The notes beneath the pieces were generated by a model. It did no database searches. It worked only from the letters and a program-made list of their open reading frames with translations, and had not been told where the DNA came from. A stretch of 64,000 nucleotides of DNA from Vagococcus allomyrinae (lineage in GTDB: Bacteria > Bacillota > Bacilli > Lactobacillales > Vagococcaceae), in contig NZ_JAEEGA010000008.1 of assembly GCF_017829975.1 (NCBI RefSeq), positions 1 to 64,000 on the forward strand. The letters are read 5' to 3'. Position 1 is the stretch's first letter; every line of letters starts with the position of its first letter. Both the position numbers and the translations under genes were made by a program. Shown here piece by piece: positions 35,414 through 45,163 of the stretch.

Positions 35414-38400
35414 TTAGACAAGAGGCTCTACACAACTAAACTGATAATCCCCTGCTTCTGCAATGATAATCGTTTCAGAGGCTTCGTAAATAGTCTTTTT
35501 CACCCCTTGAATCTCATTTGACAGAGACTTGCCATCCAGTTGAATGGACGTTTCACCAAAGGGGAATACGACCTGAGCAGAGCTGCCAAAAGGAATTGTA
35601 ATGTGACAAAGTAACTTATTAGTGTCTAAGCGTTGCCAAGCTACCACTAATTTGCCTCTAACAGTGTCGATTTCACAGGTAACATGCTCTAACGCTATAC
35701 TAAATTCTGGTTTGATAATCAGCTTCTCGTAGCCATTTTTGATTTGTTGAATTCCTGCTAAATGACTATAAAACCACTCATCATATGTTCCCAAAAAGTA
35801 ATGATCATATGAACGCGTCGTTTTCTCCCACATCTCCCATGTTGAACTTGCCCCATTGGCCACCCAATATCCCCAACTAGGATACGTTTGCTTATTGGCA
35901 ATTCGATAAGCTAATTCTGAGTAGCCGTAGTTACTTAAAACAGGTAACAAATAACGAGTTCCCACACACCCTGTATCAAGATGCTCCCCTTTTTCTTGAA
36001 TATCTGCCACTAAATGAGCGACAACCCTTGAGCGATGGTTCTCTGGAACCAAATCAAATGCAAGTGCCACCAAATTATCACTTTGGCGATAGCGAGTTCT
36101 CCTACCAATTTGATTCCAAGTATTCGTCTGGTAACGCCCTAAATCAGCTTTGTAGTATGCCTGTTGAAAGGCTTGATATATTTTCCGACGAATATCTCGA
36201 TAGTAATTCATGTCTCCAACCAAATTCATCTTTTCTGCTAGCTGTTCCATATAACCGATCACACCATAAATCATAGCTGTTCCTGTAATTCCAGAACCCT
36301 CAGAGGTATTTTCATTATAAGCTACTGCTGGGTCACTCCCACCAATTGGAGCAACCCAATCTCCCAATTCATCCGCTGGCCATATCCAGTCATTTTTTCT
36401 TAAGACATCGATTTGCCCCAGTGTATACCGACTCATCACTGGGTATTGCCGTATCACATAATCTGATACGCCATAATGCTTTTCTAAATATTGAACACCG
36501 TACACAAAGAGAGAATTCCACACAACGTAATTTTCAATCCCCCAATTGGCAGTAGGAGCAACTAGTGGCACAATGCCATATTTATCAAAACCATCAGCCA
36601 TGGTTTCCAACCACCCTATTAGAGAGCCCCGCATATCGTAATTAAACATCAAACAGTCTAAGGAAACGTTGGCATCACCCGTCCAGCCAATTTTTTCAAT
36701 CACTGGATCACAATGATCCCCATGAAAATTATTAGCCATGGCCCGTTTCATCATCTGGTGTAAGTGATTAAATAACTCATTCGATGAATCAAAATAAGAT
36801 ATCGTCGCAATATCATTTGTTGTTCGGAAAATTGTGATGTTTTCTTCGGTCAACTCAGTTGTTAGCCCCTCTATTTGAATATATTGATGTCCTTTATAAC
36901 TGTATTTAGGCTTAAACTGTTCTTTTCCACCACCTTTACAAATATACTTATCTTGTTGGAGATATCTGTGAGGCCACCAAAAAGCTATTTCACCATCAGC
37001 TCCTCCATAACGTTTAACGGTGCCATCTTCATTTAATGATTGCCCATAAGTTATGGTAATCTCCGTTCCAGCCACCTCATCAATTTGGCTAAGCTCCAGC
37101 CATCCTGCTACCATTTCCTGTCCGCTAATAAGGTATGATTTGTCTGCCAATCTTTGAATAGCCTTTGGCTTAAAGCTCTCCATTTCTCTGACAGGCGCTT
37201 TAAGCTGAGCTCTTAATGGAGCTGGTTCTTTTACGGCTTTAGCAAAATGCCATTTTGAATCATCATAGGAAGCGTTATTCCAATCCCTTTGCTCCTTTCT
37301 GGCATCATATATTTCGCCATAGTAATAACTATTATCAGTTATTGGACCATCAGTGGAAACTTTCCACGACTCATCTGTTGCCACCGTTTCAGAACTACCA
37401 TCACTGTAATAAAGCTCCAGATTTAAACGAGCCTTCGGATTATCGCGCCATGAAGCTGTCGCCCAATTCCAAACACCGCCAATTTCGTTGTAAAAACCAT
37501 TTCCCAATTCAATCCCAATGGCATTTTCACCCTTTTGAACGAGATTGCCGACGTCAAATGTTCGATACAAGACCCGGCGATCAAACTGACTATTAAACGG
37601 GTTCATCACTGAGTTGTCAACTTGTTGACCGTTAATAGTCAAATCGAAAAATCCTAATCCGCAAATAGAGACATAGGCCGCATTGAGCTCTTTTGTTGTA
37701 TGAAACACCTTACGTAAACGAACGGCTGCTCGATTTCCCTCAGATTCTAAACTGATATTATCGCCCCATTCACCTTCACCAAAAAGTCCAAGCTGTGTTG
37801 CCCTTTGCCACTCTCCAGCTTTTTCAACAAAACTAAGTTCTTGCCAGTCGTCAACACATTTGTTAGAGACTTGCCAACTGTCGTCACTGACTAATGTTGA
37901 CATCGTCCCATCACTATATTCAATTTTGACTTTCACAATCACCCCGTCTGGTCTTGCAGGCGTCCTTTGAGCTAAAATGGCAATAAGATTCTCTTCTGAA
38001 TTGAGCAATTTCGTCACATCGTATTGAACTCCCGTATAACGGTAAGCTTGAGTTCCCAAGATTGTCCCATTGACGTACAAGGTTACTGTATCATTTCCTT
38101 TAAGACCAATGGTCAATCGTTTGATGGCTTTATCCGCAACGGGAAGTCTCTTCCGAAAATAAGAAGTTTCAGCTCCTGATGACATGCCAATCCAATTTGC
38201 ACCAGCTAATGATAGGACATTTCGTTCTTTTTCACCTATCCAAACACCTTCCCATTCATCTTGTCTAAAAATACCCGTTCGAAATGATTCAACCTGACTC
38301 TTTTGAACCCGCTCACCACAGTACACAATCACCTGCCAAAAATAGTTGGTTTTTGAGCGCAAAGGCTTACCACCATAAGGCACTTCTGTAAACACTGAGG

Positions 38401-38584
38401 AAAGCACTACTCCTGAATCCCAAACATCTCCTTCTTCAGCTAAAACTAGTTCATCTGTTGATGAAATGATTAAGCGATAAGCAGATTGCGCATCTCCTCG
38501 TTTTTCAATCGTTGGAATCCAACTAAAAACTGGCGGAATATCAATCCCTAATGGAACATTCATATGGCACACACTTGTTTGCAT
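35414..38584 (-). CDS. GH78 alpha-L-rhamnosidase (large form)
   Basis: A 1056-residue glycoside hydrolase of family 78 releasing terminal alpha-L-rhamnose by inversion. An N-terminal fibronectin-like domain (about 1-130) is followed by beta-sandwich Bac_rhamnosid_N-type domains (SWRDNPKARLNLELYYSDG). The (alpha/alpha)6 catalytic barrel carries IEKIGWTGDANV (around residues 625-636) with the general-acid Glu. A WEMWEKTTRSYDHYFLG region (around 915) holds the general base. The first Asp of the usual DCPxxE motif is displaced: the protein reads HCDPVIEK. No signal peptide, hence cytoplasmic. The start at 38584 follows GTGAGGG; an ATG overlapping the upstream stop is an alternative. It is the last gene of the operon. 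Confidence 0.9.
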   Translation of the reverse strand: MQTSVCHMNVPLGIDIPPVFSWIPTIEKRGDAQSAYRLIISSTDELVLAEEGDVWDSGVVLSSVFTEVPYGGKPLRSKTNYFWQVIVYCGERVQKSQVESFRTGIFRQDEWEGVWIGEKERNVLSLAGANWIGMSSGAETSYFRKRLPVADKAIKRLTIGLKGNDTVTLYVNGTILGTQAYRYTGVQYDVTKLLNSEENLIAILAQRTPARPDGVIVKVKIEYSDGTMSTLVSDDSWQVSNKCVDDWQELSFVEKAGEWQRATQLGLFGEGEWGDNISLESEGNRAAVRLRKVFHTTKELNAAYVSICGLGFFDLTINGQQVDNSVMNPFNSQFDRRVLYRTFDVGNLVQKGENAIGIELGNGFYNEIGGVWNWATASWRDNPKARLNLELYYSDGSSETVATDESWKVSTDGPITDNSYYYGEIYDARKEQRDWNNASYDDSKWHFAKAVKEPAPLRAQLKAPVREMESFKPKAIQRLADKSYLISGQEMVAGWLELSQIDEVAGTEITITYGQSLNEDGTVKRYGGADGEIAFWWPHRYLQQDKYICKGGGKEQFKPKYSYKGHQYIQIEGLTTELTEENITIFRTTNDIATISYFDSSNELFNHLHQMMKRAMANNFHGDHCDPVIEKIGWTGDANVSLDCLMFNYDMRGSLIGWLETMADGFDKYGIVPLVAPTANWGIENYVVWNSLFVYGVQYLEKHYGVSDYVIRQYPVMSRYTLGQIDVLRKNDWIWPADELGDWVAPIGGSDPAVAYNENTSEGSGITGTAMIYGVIGYMEQLAEKMNLVGDMNYYRDIRRKIYQAFQQAYYKADLGRYQTNTWNQIGRRTRYRQSDNLVALAFDLVPENHRSRVVAHLVADIQEKGEHLDTGCVGTRYLLPVLSNYGYSELAYRIANKQTYPSWGYWVANGASSTWEMWEKTTRSYDHYFLGTYDEWFYSHLAGIQQIKNGYEKLIIKPEFSIALEHVTCEIDTVRGKLVVAWQRLDTNKLLCHITIPFGSSAQVVFPFGETSIQLDGKSLSNEIQGVKKTIYEASETIIIAEAGDYQFSCVEPLV

Positions 38585-38604
38585 GACGCCCTCACAACTC
38601 CTTT

Positions 38605-41130
38605 TCATTTTAATAGCATAACCTTCCCAAGTAATCCTGATGGCTCTTGGGGCCAATACCGGTCATAAATATTAGTGTGGTTTGCTTTAACCAACGTATT
38701 GGTGACCTCAATAACTAATTCATTTTTCCCGTCTAGTTGTTTTTCTGAAGGAAGGACTACTTCGTAAGGCGGACAAATCAGACGAGAAATCTCCTGACCA
38801 TTCAACAGCACGCGTACAACCTCATAAACACGTCCCATATCTAACAGTAACTCACTTCGCCTCTCATTAGTGAAATGCGTTTTATAGCGGATTGTTCCAG
38901 AAAAATCGGGATACCAATCAGGCGCTGAAAAATTTCGTAGCTTTGTTTCCGCCAGTGAACTAAAGGTTGTCTCATCAAATGATTTTAACGAAATCTCCCA
39001 CTGATCCAGCTCGATAAATGGCGCCACCTTGCGTTCTTTCACTTGTTCTAAGTCTTTTTTTTCAGAAAACATGATAAACATGCTTTGATAAGGTTTTAAG
39101 CTAACAGCAATTTTACGCTTCCCAGCGGTCACTGTCTCTTTAGGCGAAAAACTCACATTATTTAACGGATCGTAGAGATAACAAGGACCTTTTTGCTCAA
39201 CCGTTAACCAACCATTAACCTGGCAATCACGCTGTTCATTCACTAAAAAATAGCAATGTTGATCATCTTTCAGATAGTGCCGATAAGAAAGTCCTTGCAG
39301 CTTTCCTTCGCCTGTTATATCAGCCAGATTTGTTAAAACACTTGGCAACTCCTCTAGTAAAACCCGTTTAAACCCTGTTTTATCAAAGGGATAGCCGCCG
39401 TATAATCGAACTGGATACTCTTGGCAAAAGTAAACTGGTATCCCTGCCTCTGCAATTTTCTTAAGCTTGTCTACTAGGTCTTTAGGCAAATACTCCGAAT
39501 AAGGAATGACAATCGCCCTAAAAACCATCTCATTAATCATCACCGTCTGCTTTTTTATTACTGATTGATGAATAAGATGGTCACAAGAAATGACGGTACT
39601 ATCAATCAAATTTTCCATTAACGCTTTGACGACGGCTTCAAAAGGCTGGGCCTGCCCTCCCCATTGCGCTTCTGCATGGTAGAGAACCGCAATTGGAGTA
39701 ATCGCTCGCCCTTCTGACAAATTCTCACACACTCGATTGGCATAATTAGACCAAATATCAAAAAACGGCCATTGAGGATTCATACCTCGAGCATAAAAAT
39801 GAGGAGGACAGTCTAAATCCGGATACTCTTTAGGTGAAAAGGCATGTGGCGTAATAATAGTGATGCCCCTTACGCATAAAACATCTGTGATCCATTTCAT
39901 GGTTTTCAATCCTTCACTCCAACCATAAGCGCCAAAAGCTTCGCATAATGCACGACCTTTTTTGTTTTTATCTAAACTGGCTACTGAACTGGTCAATTTA
40001 GCAAGTCCCCAATGATTAAAAGTTCCATCAAAATAATTAAAATGTGTCTTATAATGCCCTTCTCTTTGACCTGGATACAGGTTACAGACATTATCCATTC
40101 CTGCTATATCAAAACCTGACATTCCGCGGAAGAAATGACCTGGCCCGTAACCCAAACGGCTATGGGCGCCATTTTCCTCAATGAGATGACCGATTAATTC
40201 AACTTGCCGTTCGTGGCACCAATCTTGAATTTGGTTAATAAAACATTCTGAAAATAATTTACTAACCAGATCCATATACAAATAGCGAACATCTGGCGTC
40301 GTTTGATCTCCTTGATACCAGAGAAGGGGGAGTTTCGTTAAGAGGGAAACGCCCTTAAGAGATTGCTTGTTTAGTCCTTGAAAAACCTCTTCAGACCATG
40401 GTAACACCCTCGATTCATCACCTAGTTCAAACTCATAGCTAACGGCATTTCCAAAACGCGGCTCATCTGAGAAAAATCCCGCAATCGTTTGACCAAAATC
40501 ATCTTTAAAATAACGGTAATGAGGTTCGTAAATAAATTCAATAAACTTACTGACGGCCTTCATCGAAACTGGGTTAACATAACTTCTCGTATGTGGTTCA
40601 CCGCCATCACGAGTATTAACGAGAATAAACAAACGCCAACGACCCTCTGGCACCTCCCAATACAAACGGCCATTTTGTATCATCGATGTAATATCTTGGA
40701 GCGTTTCCTCCTCAATAATTTCCGTCGAGCCTACTCGTTTACCTGCAATAACAGAAACTAGTTCTTCGCCTTCATAAACCCAATCGCCAATAAGAAAACT
40801 AGCATCCAACAATGGGCCGTGGGCATCTAAAGGTCGAACTGCTAAATATCGTTTACAGTGTTCTGGACAGCTCGCTTCAATTAATCCATTGGCATAACCA
40901 CTGGGGTAATCCGAATCATCAAAAAGCCACACTTTCATCTCACGCTTTTTAGCTTGATCAATGATAATAGTTAAGTCTTCCCACCAACCAGCTGCTAAAT
41001 AATCAGGATGAGGTCGAGCTTCAACAATAAATGAATCGATCCCAACTGATTTCATCTTATCAATTTCCTCACGTAATACCTCTGCTGATTCGTGGTGTTG
41101 CCAAAATAATGGTGTCAAATAACTGTTCAT
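38605..41130 (-). CDS. GH106-like glycoside hydrolase (putative alpha-L-rhamnosidase)
   Basis: An 841-residue protein with an N-terminal TIM-barrel-like part (TPLFWQHHESAEVLREEIDK, VWLFDDSDYPSGYANGLI, GFFSDEPRFG, GMSGFDIAGMD) and a C-terminal galactose-binding jelly-roll (YKTHFTN, LLDMGRVYEVVRVLLNGQ, NELVIEVTNTL). This architecture matches proteins annotated as GH106 or family-2-like glycosyl hydrolases, many of which are rhamnosidases. No signal peptide. The ATG overlaps the stop of the upstream GH78 gene by four bases (ATGA), with AAGGAG as ribosome site, so the two are coupled. Flanking GH78 genes support rhamnoside cleavage. Catalytic residues were not assigned by eye. Confidence 0.78.
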   Translation of the reverse strand: MNSYLTPLFWQHHESAEVLREEIDKMKSVGIDSFIVEARPHPDYLAAGWWEDLTIIIDQAKKREMKVWLFDDSDYPSGYANGLIEASCPEHCKRYLAVRPLDAHGPLLDASFLIGDWVYEGEELVSVIAGKRVGSTEIIEEETLQDITSMIQNGRLYWEVPEGRWRLFILVNTRDGGEPHTRSYVNPVSMKAVSKFIEFIYEPHYRYFKDDFGQTIAGFFSDEPRFGNAVSYEFELGDESRVLPWSEEVFQGLNKQSLKGVSLLTKLPLLWYQGDQTTPDVRYLYMDLVSKLFSECFINQIQDWCHERQVELIGHLIEENGAHSRLGYGPGHFFRGMSGFDIAGMDNVCNLYPGQREGHYKTHFNYFDGTFNHWGLAKLTSSVASLDKNKKGRALCEAFGAYGWSEGLKTMKWITDVLCVRGITIITPHAFSPKEYPDLDCPPHFYARGMNPQWPFFDIWSNYANRVCENLSEGRAITPIAVLYHAEAQWGGQAQPFEAVVKALMENLIDSTVISCDHLIHQSVIKKQTVMINEMVFRAIVIPYSEYLPKDLVDKLKKIAEAGIPVYFCQEYPVRLYGGYPFDKTGFKRVLLEELPSVLTNLADITGEGKLQGLSYRHYLKDDQHCYFLVNEQRDCQVNGWLTVEQKGPCYLYDPLNNVSFSPKETVTAGKRKIAVSLKPYQSMFIMFSEKKDLEQVKERKVAPFIELDQWEISLKSFDETTFSSLAETKLRNFSAPDWYPDFSGTIRYKTHFTNERRSELLLDMGRVYEVVRVLLNGQEISRLICPPYEVVLPSEKQLDGKNELVIEVTNTLVKANHTNIYDRYWPQEPSGLLGKVMLLK

Positions 41131-43637
41131 ATTAACTCCTTCTCTAGCTCAAAAATATGACGACCAGATGTCAAGGAATACTCCCTTGTACCATCATAGC
41201 TACGATACCCTTGCGGAATGATAAATGATGCTTCGATATTTGCGGGAATATTTAGTTGAACTGTTTTAGTGGTGCCACCATCAATGCTCACTTCAATCAC
41301 CCCTTGAGGCGTTTCTTGAACGACTGAAATAGTATCCAATTCATCAATGAACGCTGGCAATATCTTGACACTGCTATACCCAGCAGATGTCAATTGAACT
41401 CCTGCAATATATTTAAACAAATAGTCAGAAACACTGCTGAACATATGATGATTACGGGAATGAAAACCGCGCCAAGTCTCCCACATTGTCGTGGCACCCA
41501 TCTTTTGCCAATACCCATATCCTGGATATTCAGGTTGAGTTAACAAGTGAAACGCAAGAGCGGCCTGATTATTTTCAAAAAGAACAGGGAATAAATATTT
41601 TGTGCCTAAAATACCACAATCAATCCGCTTTTGATTGTGTTGAATCACCGTGACTAAGTTTTCCAACGCCTGCGGTTGTTCACTTTTTTCAAACAACTGA
41701 AAATACAAGGCAGTCGCATAGGCTGTTTGTGTATCACTTTTGATAGTTAAATCTTTCAGATTAATAAAAGCCTTGCGAAATGCCTGTTTAACAGTTGCCC
41801 CTAATTGCACATAATCTCGCTGACTTTTTTGACCGAGAATATCATAGATTTTCGCCATCTTAAGACAACAGTCATATAAAATTGCCGTACTCGTAATAGC
41901 AGTTGGACAGCGATATTCGTCTTCATTTCCCGAGAAATTTGGCGCACACCAGTCCCCCAAACCATAATCAACAAGGCCACTGTCACTTCTACCAAGCAAA
42001 TAGGTCATATAACGTTCCATTGCCGGGAGTAATTGTCGCAGCATGGCTTTCCCCCCTTTATGACGATACATCTCATAAGGCAAATTAATAATCACACTAT
42101 CCCAAGCTGGGCCCACACTGTATCCCCAACCAGTTGTCGGCACAATTCCAGGAAGTTCACCACTTGGTCGCTGAGCATCTTGAAGATCGTTCAGCCACTT
42201 GGCTAAGGCTTGTTCGCTATCAAAATTCCGTAACATCTGCTCACATGACAGATTCACATCACCGGTCCAACCATTTTTCTCTCGTTGAGGGCAATCAGTT
42301 GGAATACTGTGATAATTACCTAAGGTTGACGCAACTGCTACCTCCTGAATCCATTTTAACGTCGTGTTTGTCGTGTTAATCTGTGTCAATTGAGGTAAGT
42401 CCGTATGAATAAACCACCCTTGCACCATTTCCTCTGTCAAGGTAGCCACACCTGTTACTTCCACATATTGAAACCCATGATAAACAAAGTATGGATGCCA
42501 TTTCCCCCCATGACCTGCTGTTTGCAATTTATCGGTTTGGAACTCCCCACTAAACAAAAATTTAGCAATGTCTCGTTGATCCAACATTCCTTCTTCACTT
42601 AATTTTTCACCGTAACGTAATGTAATTTCCGTGGGAGTATGCTTATCTGGTAAAGTTAACTCACACCATCCTGAGATAATCCGACCAAAATCGACTAAAA
42701 AACGTTTATCCCAGATTTTTTTTATTGAAACAGGCGCTAGCTTCGTATCCAGTCGAATGGGTGGTAGTTGATTCAACTTCAGATAACCTCCCGGCGGATC
42801 GACAATACTAACCGTATCACTCAATAGCTTATCTTCAATAGCTGGCCACTGAAAGGCTGGATCAGTGCCATCCACGTGTTCTCCATTACGCAACCCATCA
42901 AAGCGAATGGCACTTTTCCCTGTTAAACACTCACTATCTGATTGATAACAATCCTCCGTCCCATCTTCATAACGTAATACTAACTCAAACAATAGTTTAG
43001 GCGGCTTTTTCCAAGCAACTGTATCAAAATTCCAAGCATCTTTTGCAAATGAATTGTACCAACCATTACCTAACAGAACATCTAATTTATTTTCACCGAT
43101 TGTCAGATAATCTGTCACTGTCCACGCATCAAACAGAGTCGTTTTATCATACTGCGTAAAGGCTTGATTTAATAAGCTATGGCTAAAATTTTGATTATTT
43201 ATCCGACATTCATAAAATCCCAACCCACTAATAAATAAAACGGCTTCGACGAAAGGTTTCTCCACCAACAGCTTTTTCCGAAACATCGGTGCCGGTAGAG
43301 GATTAGTTTGAGTCGTCCCCCCTTGAGGATGACCAAGCCACTTTCCTTGCCAATCGCGATAGCTACCACGAACAATCGTTTCTTCGACTTCAACCTCACC
43401 AGTTTCCAATACTTTTGAGACTTGAAAAACATAACGGGTATCGGTTTGTAACGCCTCTTCAATTTCAACCTCTTGCCACAATTGAGCTCCCTCGTAGGCT
43501 TGATTCACCAGTAGAGCAGTCGGTTGATTTTCTTGCCAGACTTTTATGTCTGCCCTTAATTGTCGCTGATTAGCCTCCCAGCTAACTTTTACAGGTTGCG
43601 AAATGCAGGTTGGTGTCGCGTATCCATTTAATTTCAT
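41127..43637 (-). CDS. GH78 alpha-L-rhamnosidase (compact form)
   Basis: An 836-residue family 78 enzyme. The N-terminal domains contain FISGLGFYECRINNQ and VLLGNGWYN, the rhamnosidase N-domain hallmark. The (alpha/alpha)6 barrel has the complete catalytic motif PTDCPQREKNGWTGDVN (around residue 446-462) with both Asp and the general-acid Glu. ATTMWETWRGF (around 714) carries the general base. A C-terminal beta-domain follows. No signal peptide, so it acts on imported rhamnosides. AAGGAAG precedes the ATG. It lies between the YesL-like gene and the GH106-like gene and is only distantly similar to the second GH78 in this operon, which suggests different linkages. Confidence 0.92.
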   Translation of the reverse strand: MKLNGYATPTCISQPVKVSWEANQRQLRADIKVWQENQPTALLVNQAYEGAQLWQEVEIEEALQTDTRYVFQVSKVLETGEVEVEETIVRGSYRDWQGKWLGHPQGGTTQTNPLPAPMFRKKLLVEKPFVEAVLFISGLGFYECRINNQNFSHSLLNQAFTQYDKTTLFDAWTVTDYLTIGENKLDVLLGNGWYNSFAKDAWNFDTVAWKKPPKLLFELVLRYEDGTEDCYQSDSECLTGKSAIRFDGLRNGEHVDGTDPAFQWPAIEDKLLSDTVSIVDPPGGYLKLNQLPPIRLDTKLAPVSIKKIWDKRFLVDFGRIISGWCELTLPDKHTPTEITLRYGEKLSEEGMLDQRDIAKFLFSGEFQTDKLQTAGHGGKWHPYFVYHGFQYVEVTGVATLTEEMVQGWFIHTDLPQLTQINTTNTTLKWIQEVAVASTLGNYHSIPTDCPQREKNGWTGDVNLSCEQMLRNFDSEQALAKWLNDLQDAQRPSGELPGIVPTTGWGYSVGPAWDSVIINLPYEMYRHKGGKAMLRQLLPAMERYMTYLLGRSDSGLVDYGLGDWCAPNFSGNEDEYRCPTAITSTAILYDCCLKMAKIYDILGQKSQRDYVQLGATVKQAFRKAFINLKDLTIKSDTQTAYATALYFQLFEKSEQPQALENLVTVIQHNQKRIDCGILGTKYLFPVLFENNQAALAFHLLTQPEYPGYGYWQKMGATTMWETWRGFHSRNHHMFSSVSDYLFKYIAGVQLTSAGYSSVKILPAFIDELDTISVVQETPQGVIEVSIDGGTTKTVQLNIPANIEASFIIPQGYRSYDGTREYSLTSGRHIFELEKELI

Positions 43638-43653
43638 ACAATCTTCCTTTACA

Positions 43654-44265
43654 TTATTTTTTCTTTGCCTTTACCTTAGCCAGCGCACGATTCAACTGGT
43701 GATAAACAAAATTAAGATAAAGGCTTACCAGACAAGTTCCTACTAAAAATGGCAATACATAACCTAAATAACTAAAAGCAAAAAGAAGAATCACAGCTTT
43801 CAATGTCGTCCACGGAGAAAACAGTAGGAGATAACTCATGTTCTGTCGGACTTCTTTCCCCTTTATGCCATATCGTTCATACAAAAATGATTGAACCATC
43901 ACCATCACTAAATTAATCATCAACATCCCAATTAATACCGGGCGATACTGATTAAAATCTGTGGTGTGGCTCCATTGAATTACCAATAACGTGTACACCA
44001 TCAACACAGACAATAGGATATTGTATAAACAAATCCGATTGATGGTAATAAAGTTTTCTTTAAAGCTCTTCACTTGAACCTTAACAGCCTCTACGAAATT
44101 CAACTCCTGCTCACTAACCGCAACCGTCGCGACCATTAGCGGACCCACGCCAAAAATGCCTAAGGTTATGACTAACTCGATAATCGCCAGCATATTTAAG
44201 ACCACAATTTTTAGAATTTTATCTGAGAGACTATTCAATCCTTTCAGTGACCATGTCATTGTCAT
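43654..44265 (-). CDS. DUF624 / YesL-family membrane protein
   Basis: A 203-residue membrane protein with about five hydrophobic helices (20-45, 75-95, 105-125, 140-165, 165-190). The sequence pattern with FGVGPLMVATVAV near the N-terminus matches the YesL (DUF624) family, which is found beside LplABC-type sugar importers and YesMN systems, as in the B. subtilis rhamnogalacturonan region. Its role is unknown. The ATG overlaps the stop of the upstream permease (TAATG) with GAAGGGG as ribosome site. A second ATG two codons later is possible. Confidence 0.85.
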   Translation of the reverse strand: MTMTWSLKGLNSLSDKILKIVVLNMLAIIELVITLGIFGVGPLMVATVAVSEQELNFVEAVKVQVKSFKENFITINRICLYNILLSVLMVYTLLVIQWSHTTDFNQYRPVLIGMLMINLVMVMVQSFLYERYGIKGKEVRQNMSYLLLFSPWTTLKAVILLFAFSYLGYVLPFLVGTCLVSLYLNFVYHQLNRALAKVKAKKK

Positions 44266-45152
44266 TACCCCTTCACACTTCCAACTGTAATTCCCTTAGC
44301 AAAATATTTTTGCAAAAAAGGATAGACGCATAAGATTGGCAATGCACCTAAAAAAATTTGCGCTGACTGCATTGTCTTATTGCCAATTGCTGACAACTGC
44401 TTAATTAATTCTGGATCAGTGGCATCTTTGATTAAAGAAGATGCTTGGATCATATTTTGTAAATAAGTCGCTAAAGGGTAATTAGCAGTGTCGTTCATGT
44501 ATAATAGTGGCGCAAACCAATCATTCCAATGCCCCACCATAGTAAACAGTGTAATCGTTGCAATTGAAGCGGTGCTTAACGGGAGATAGACTTTAAACAA
44601 TATCGTCCAATGACTGGCCCCGTCAATCAGGGCTGCTTCCTCTAAAGCTTTTGGAATCCCTCTAAAAAAATTAAGCATCAAAATAATATTTCCTGTTGCA
44701 ACAGCCCCTGGAATGACCAATGCCCAAATCGTATCAATAAAGCCTACCTGCTTAACAACCAAATAAGTTGGAATTAAACCACCGTTGAACAACATGGCAA
44801 AAATAAAAATCCAAACATAGTATTTGCGTGCTTTAAAGTCATTGTTTTCTTTTGATAGCGGATAGGCACATAAAATGGTGGTTCCCACGCCAATAATTGA
44901 CCCCAGTATCACCCGTTTAACACTGACCAGTAATGACTGCAAAAATTCAGACTTGGCTGCTAAATATTTATACGCTTCAAACGACAACTCTTTTGGAAAA
45001 AAAGTTACAGCTCCACTGTTTGCCGCTGCGTCTGAACTAAGAGAAATCGCCAAGACATGGACAAATGGTAAAATACAAATTAAAGCGACCAAGGTCAGAA
45101 ACAGATAATTAAAAACTTCAAACACTCGAAATGACTTACTTACTTTCTTCAT
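44265..45152 (-). CDS. Carbohydrate ABC transporter permease (LplC/YtcP-like)
   Basis: A 295-residue inner-membrane permease with six helices. The cytoplasmic loop EEAALIDGASHWTILFKVYL is the EAA motif that docks the ATPase. The N-terminal FLTLVALICILPFVHVLAISLSS and the ending AKGITVGSVKG are characteristic of LplC/YtcP-type permeases for complex oligosaccharides. GGAGGG precedes the ATG. It starts 11 bp after its partner permease ends. No ATPase gene is in the operon; in B. subtilis such importers use the shared MsmX ATPase, and the same is inferred here. Confidence 0.93.
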   Translation of the reverse strand: MKKVSKSFRVFEVFNYLFLTLVALICILPFVHVLAISLSSDAAANSGAVTFFPKELSFEAYKYLAAKSEFLQSLLVSVKRVILGSIIGVGTTILCAYPLSKENNDFKARKYYVWIFIFAMLFNGGLIPTYLVVKQVGFIDTIWALVIPGAVATGNIILMLNFFRGIPKALEEAALIDGASHWTILFKVYLPLSTASIATITLFTMVGHWNDWFAPLLYMNDTANYPLATYLQNMIQASSLIKDATDPELIKQLSAIGNKTMQSAQIFLGALPILCVYPFLQKYFAKGITVGSVKG

Positions 45153-45163
45153 ACTGTTCCCTC

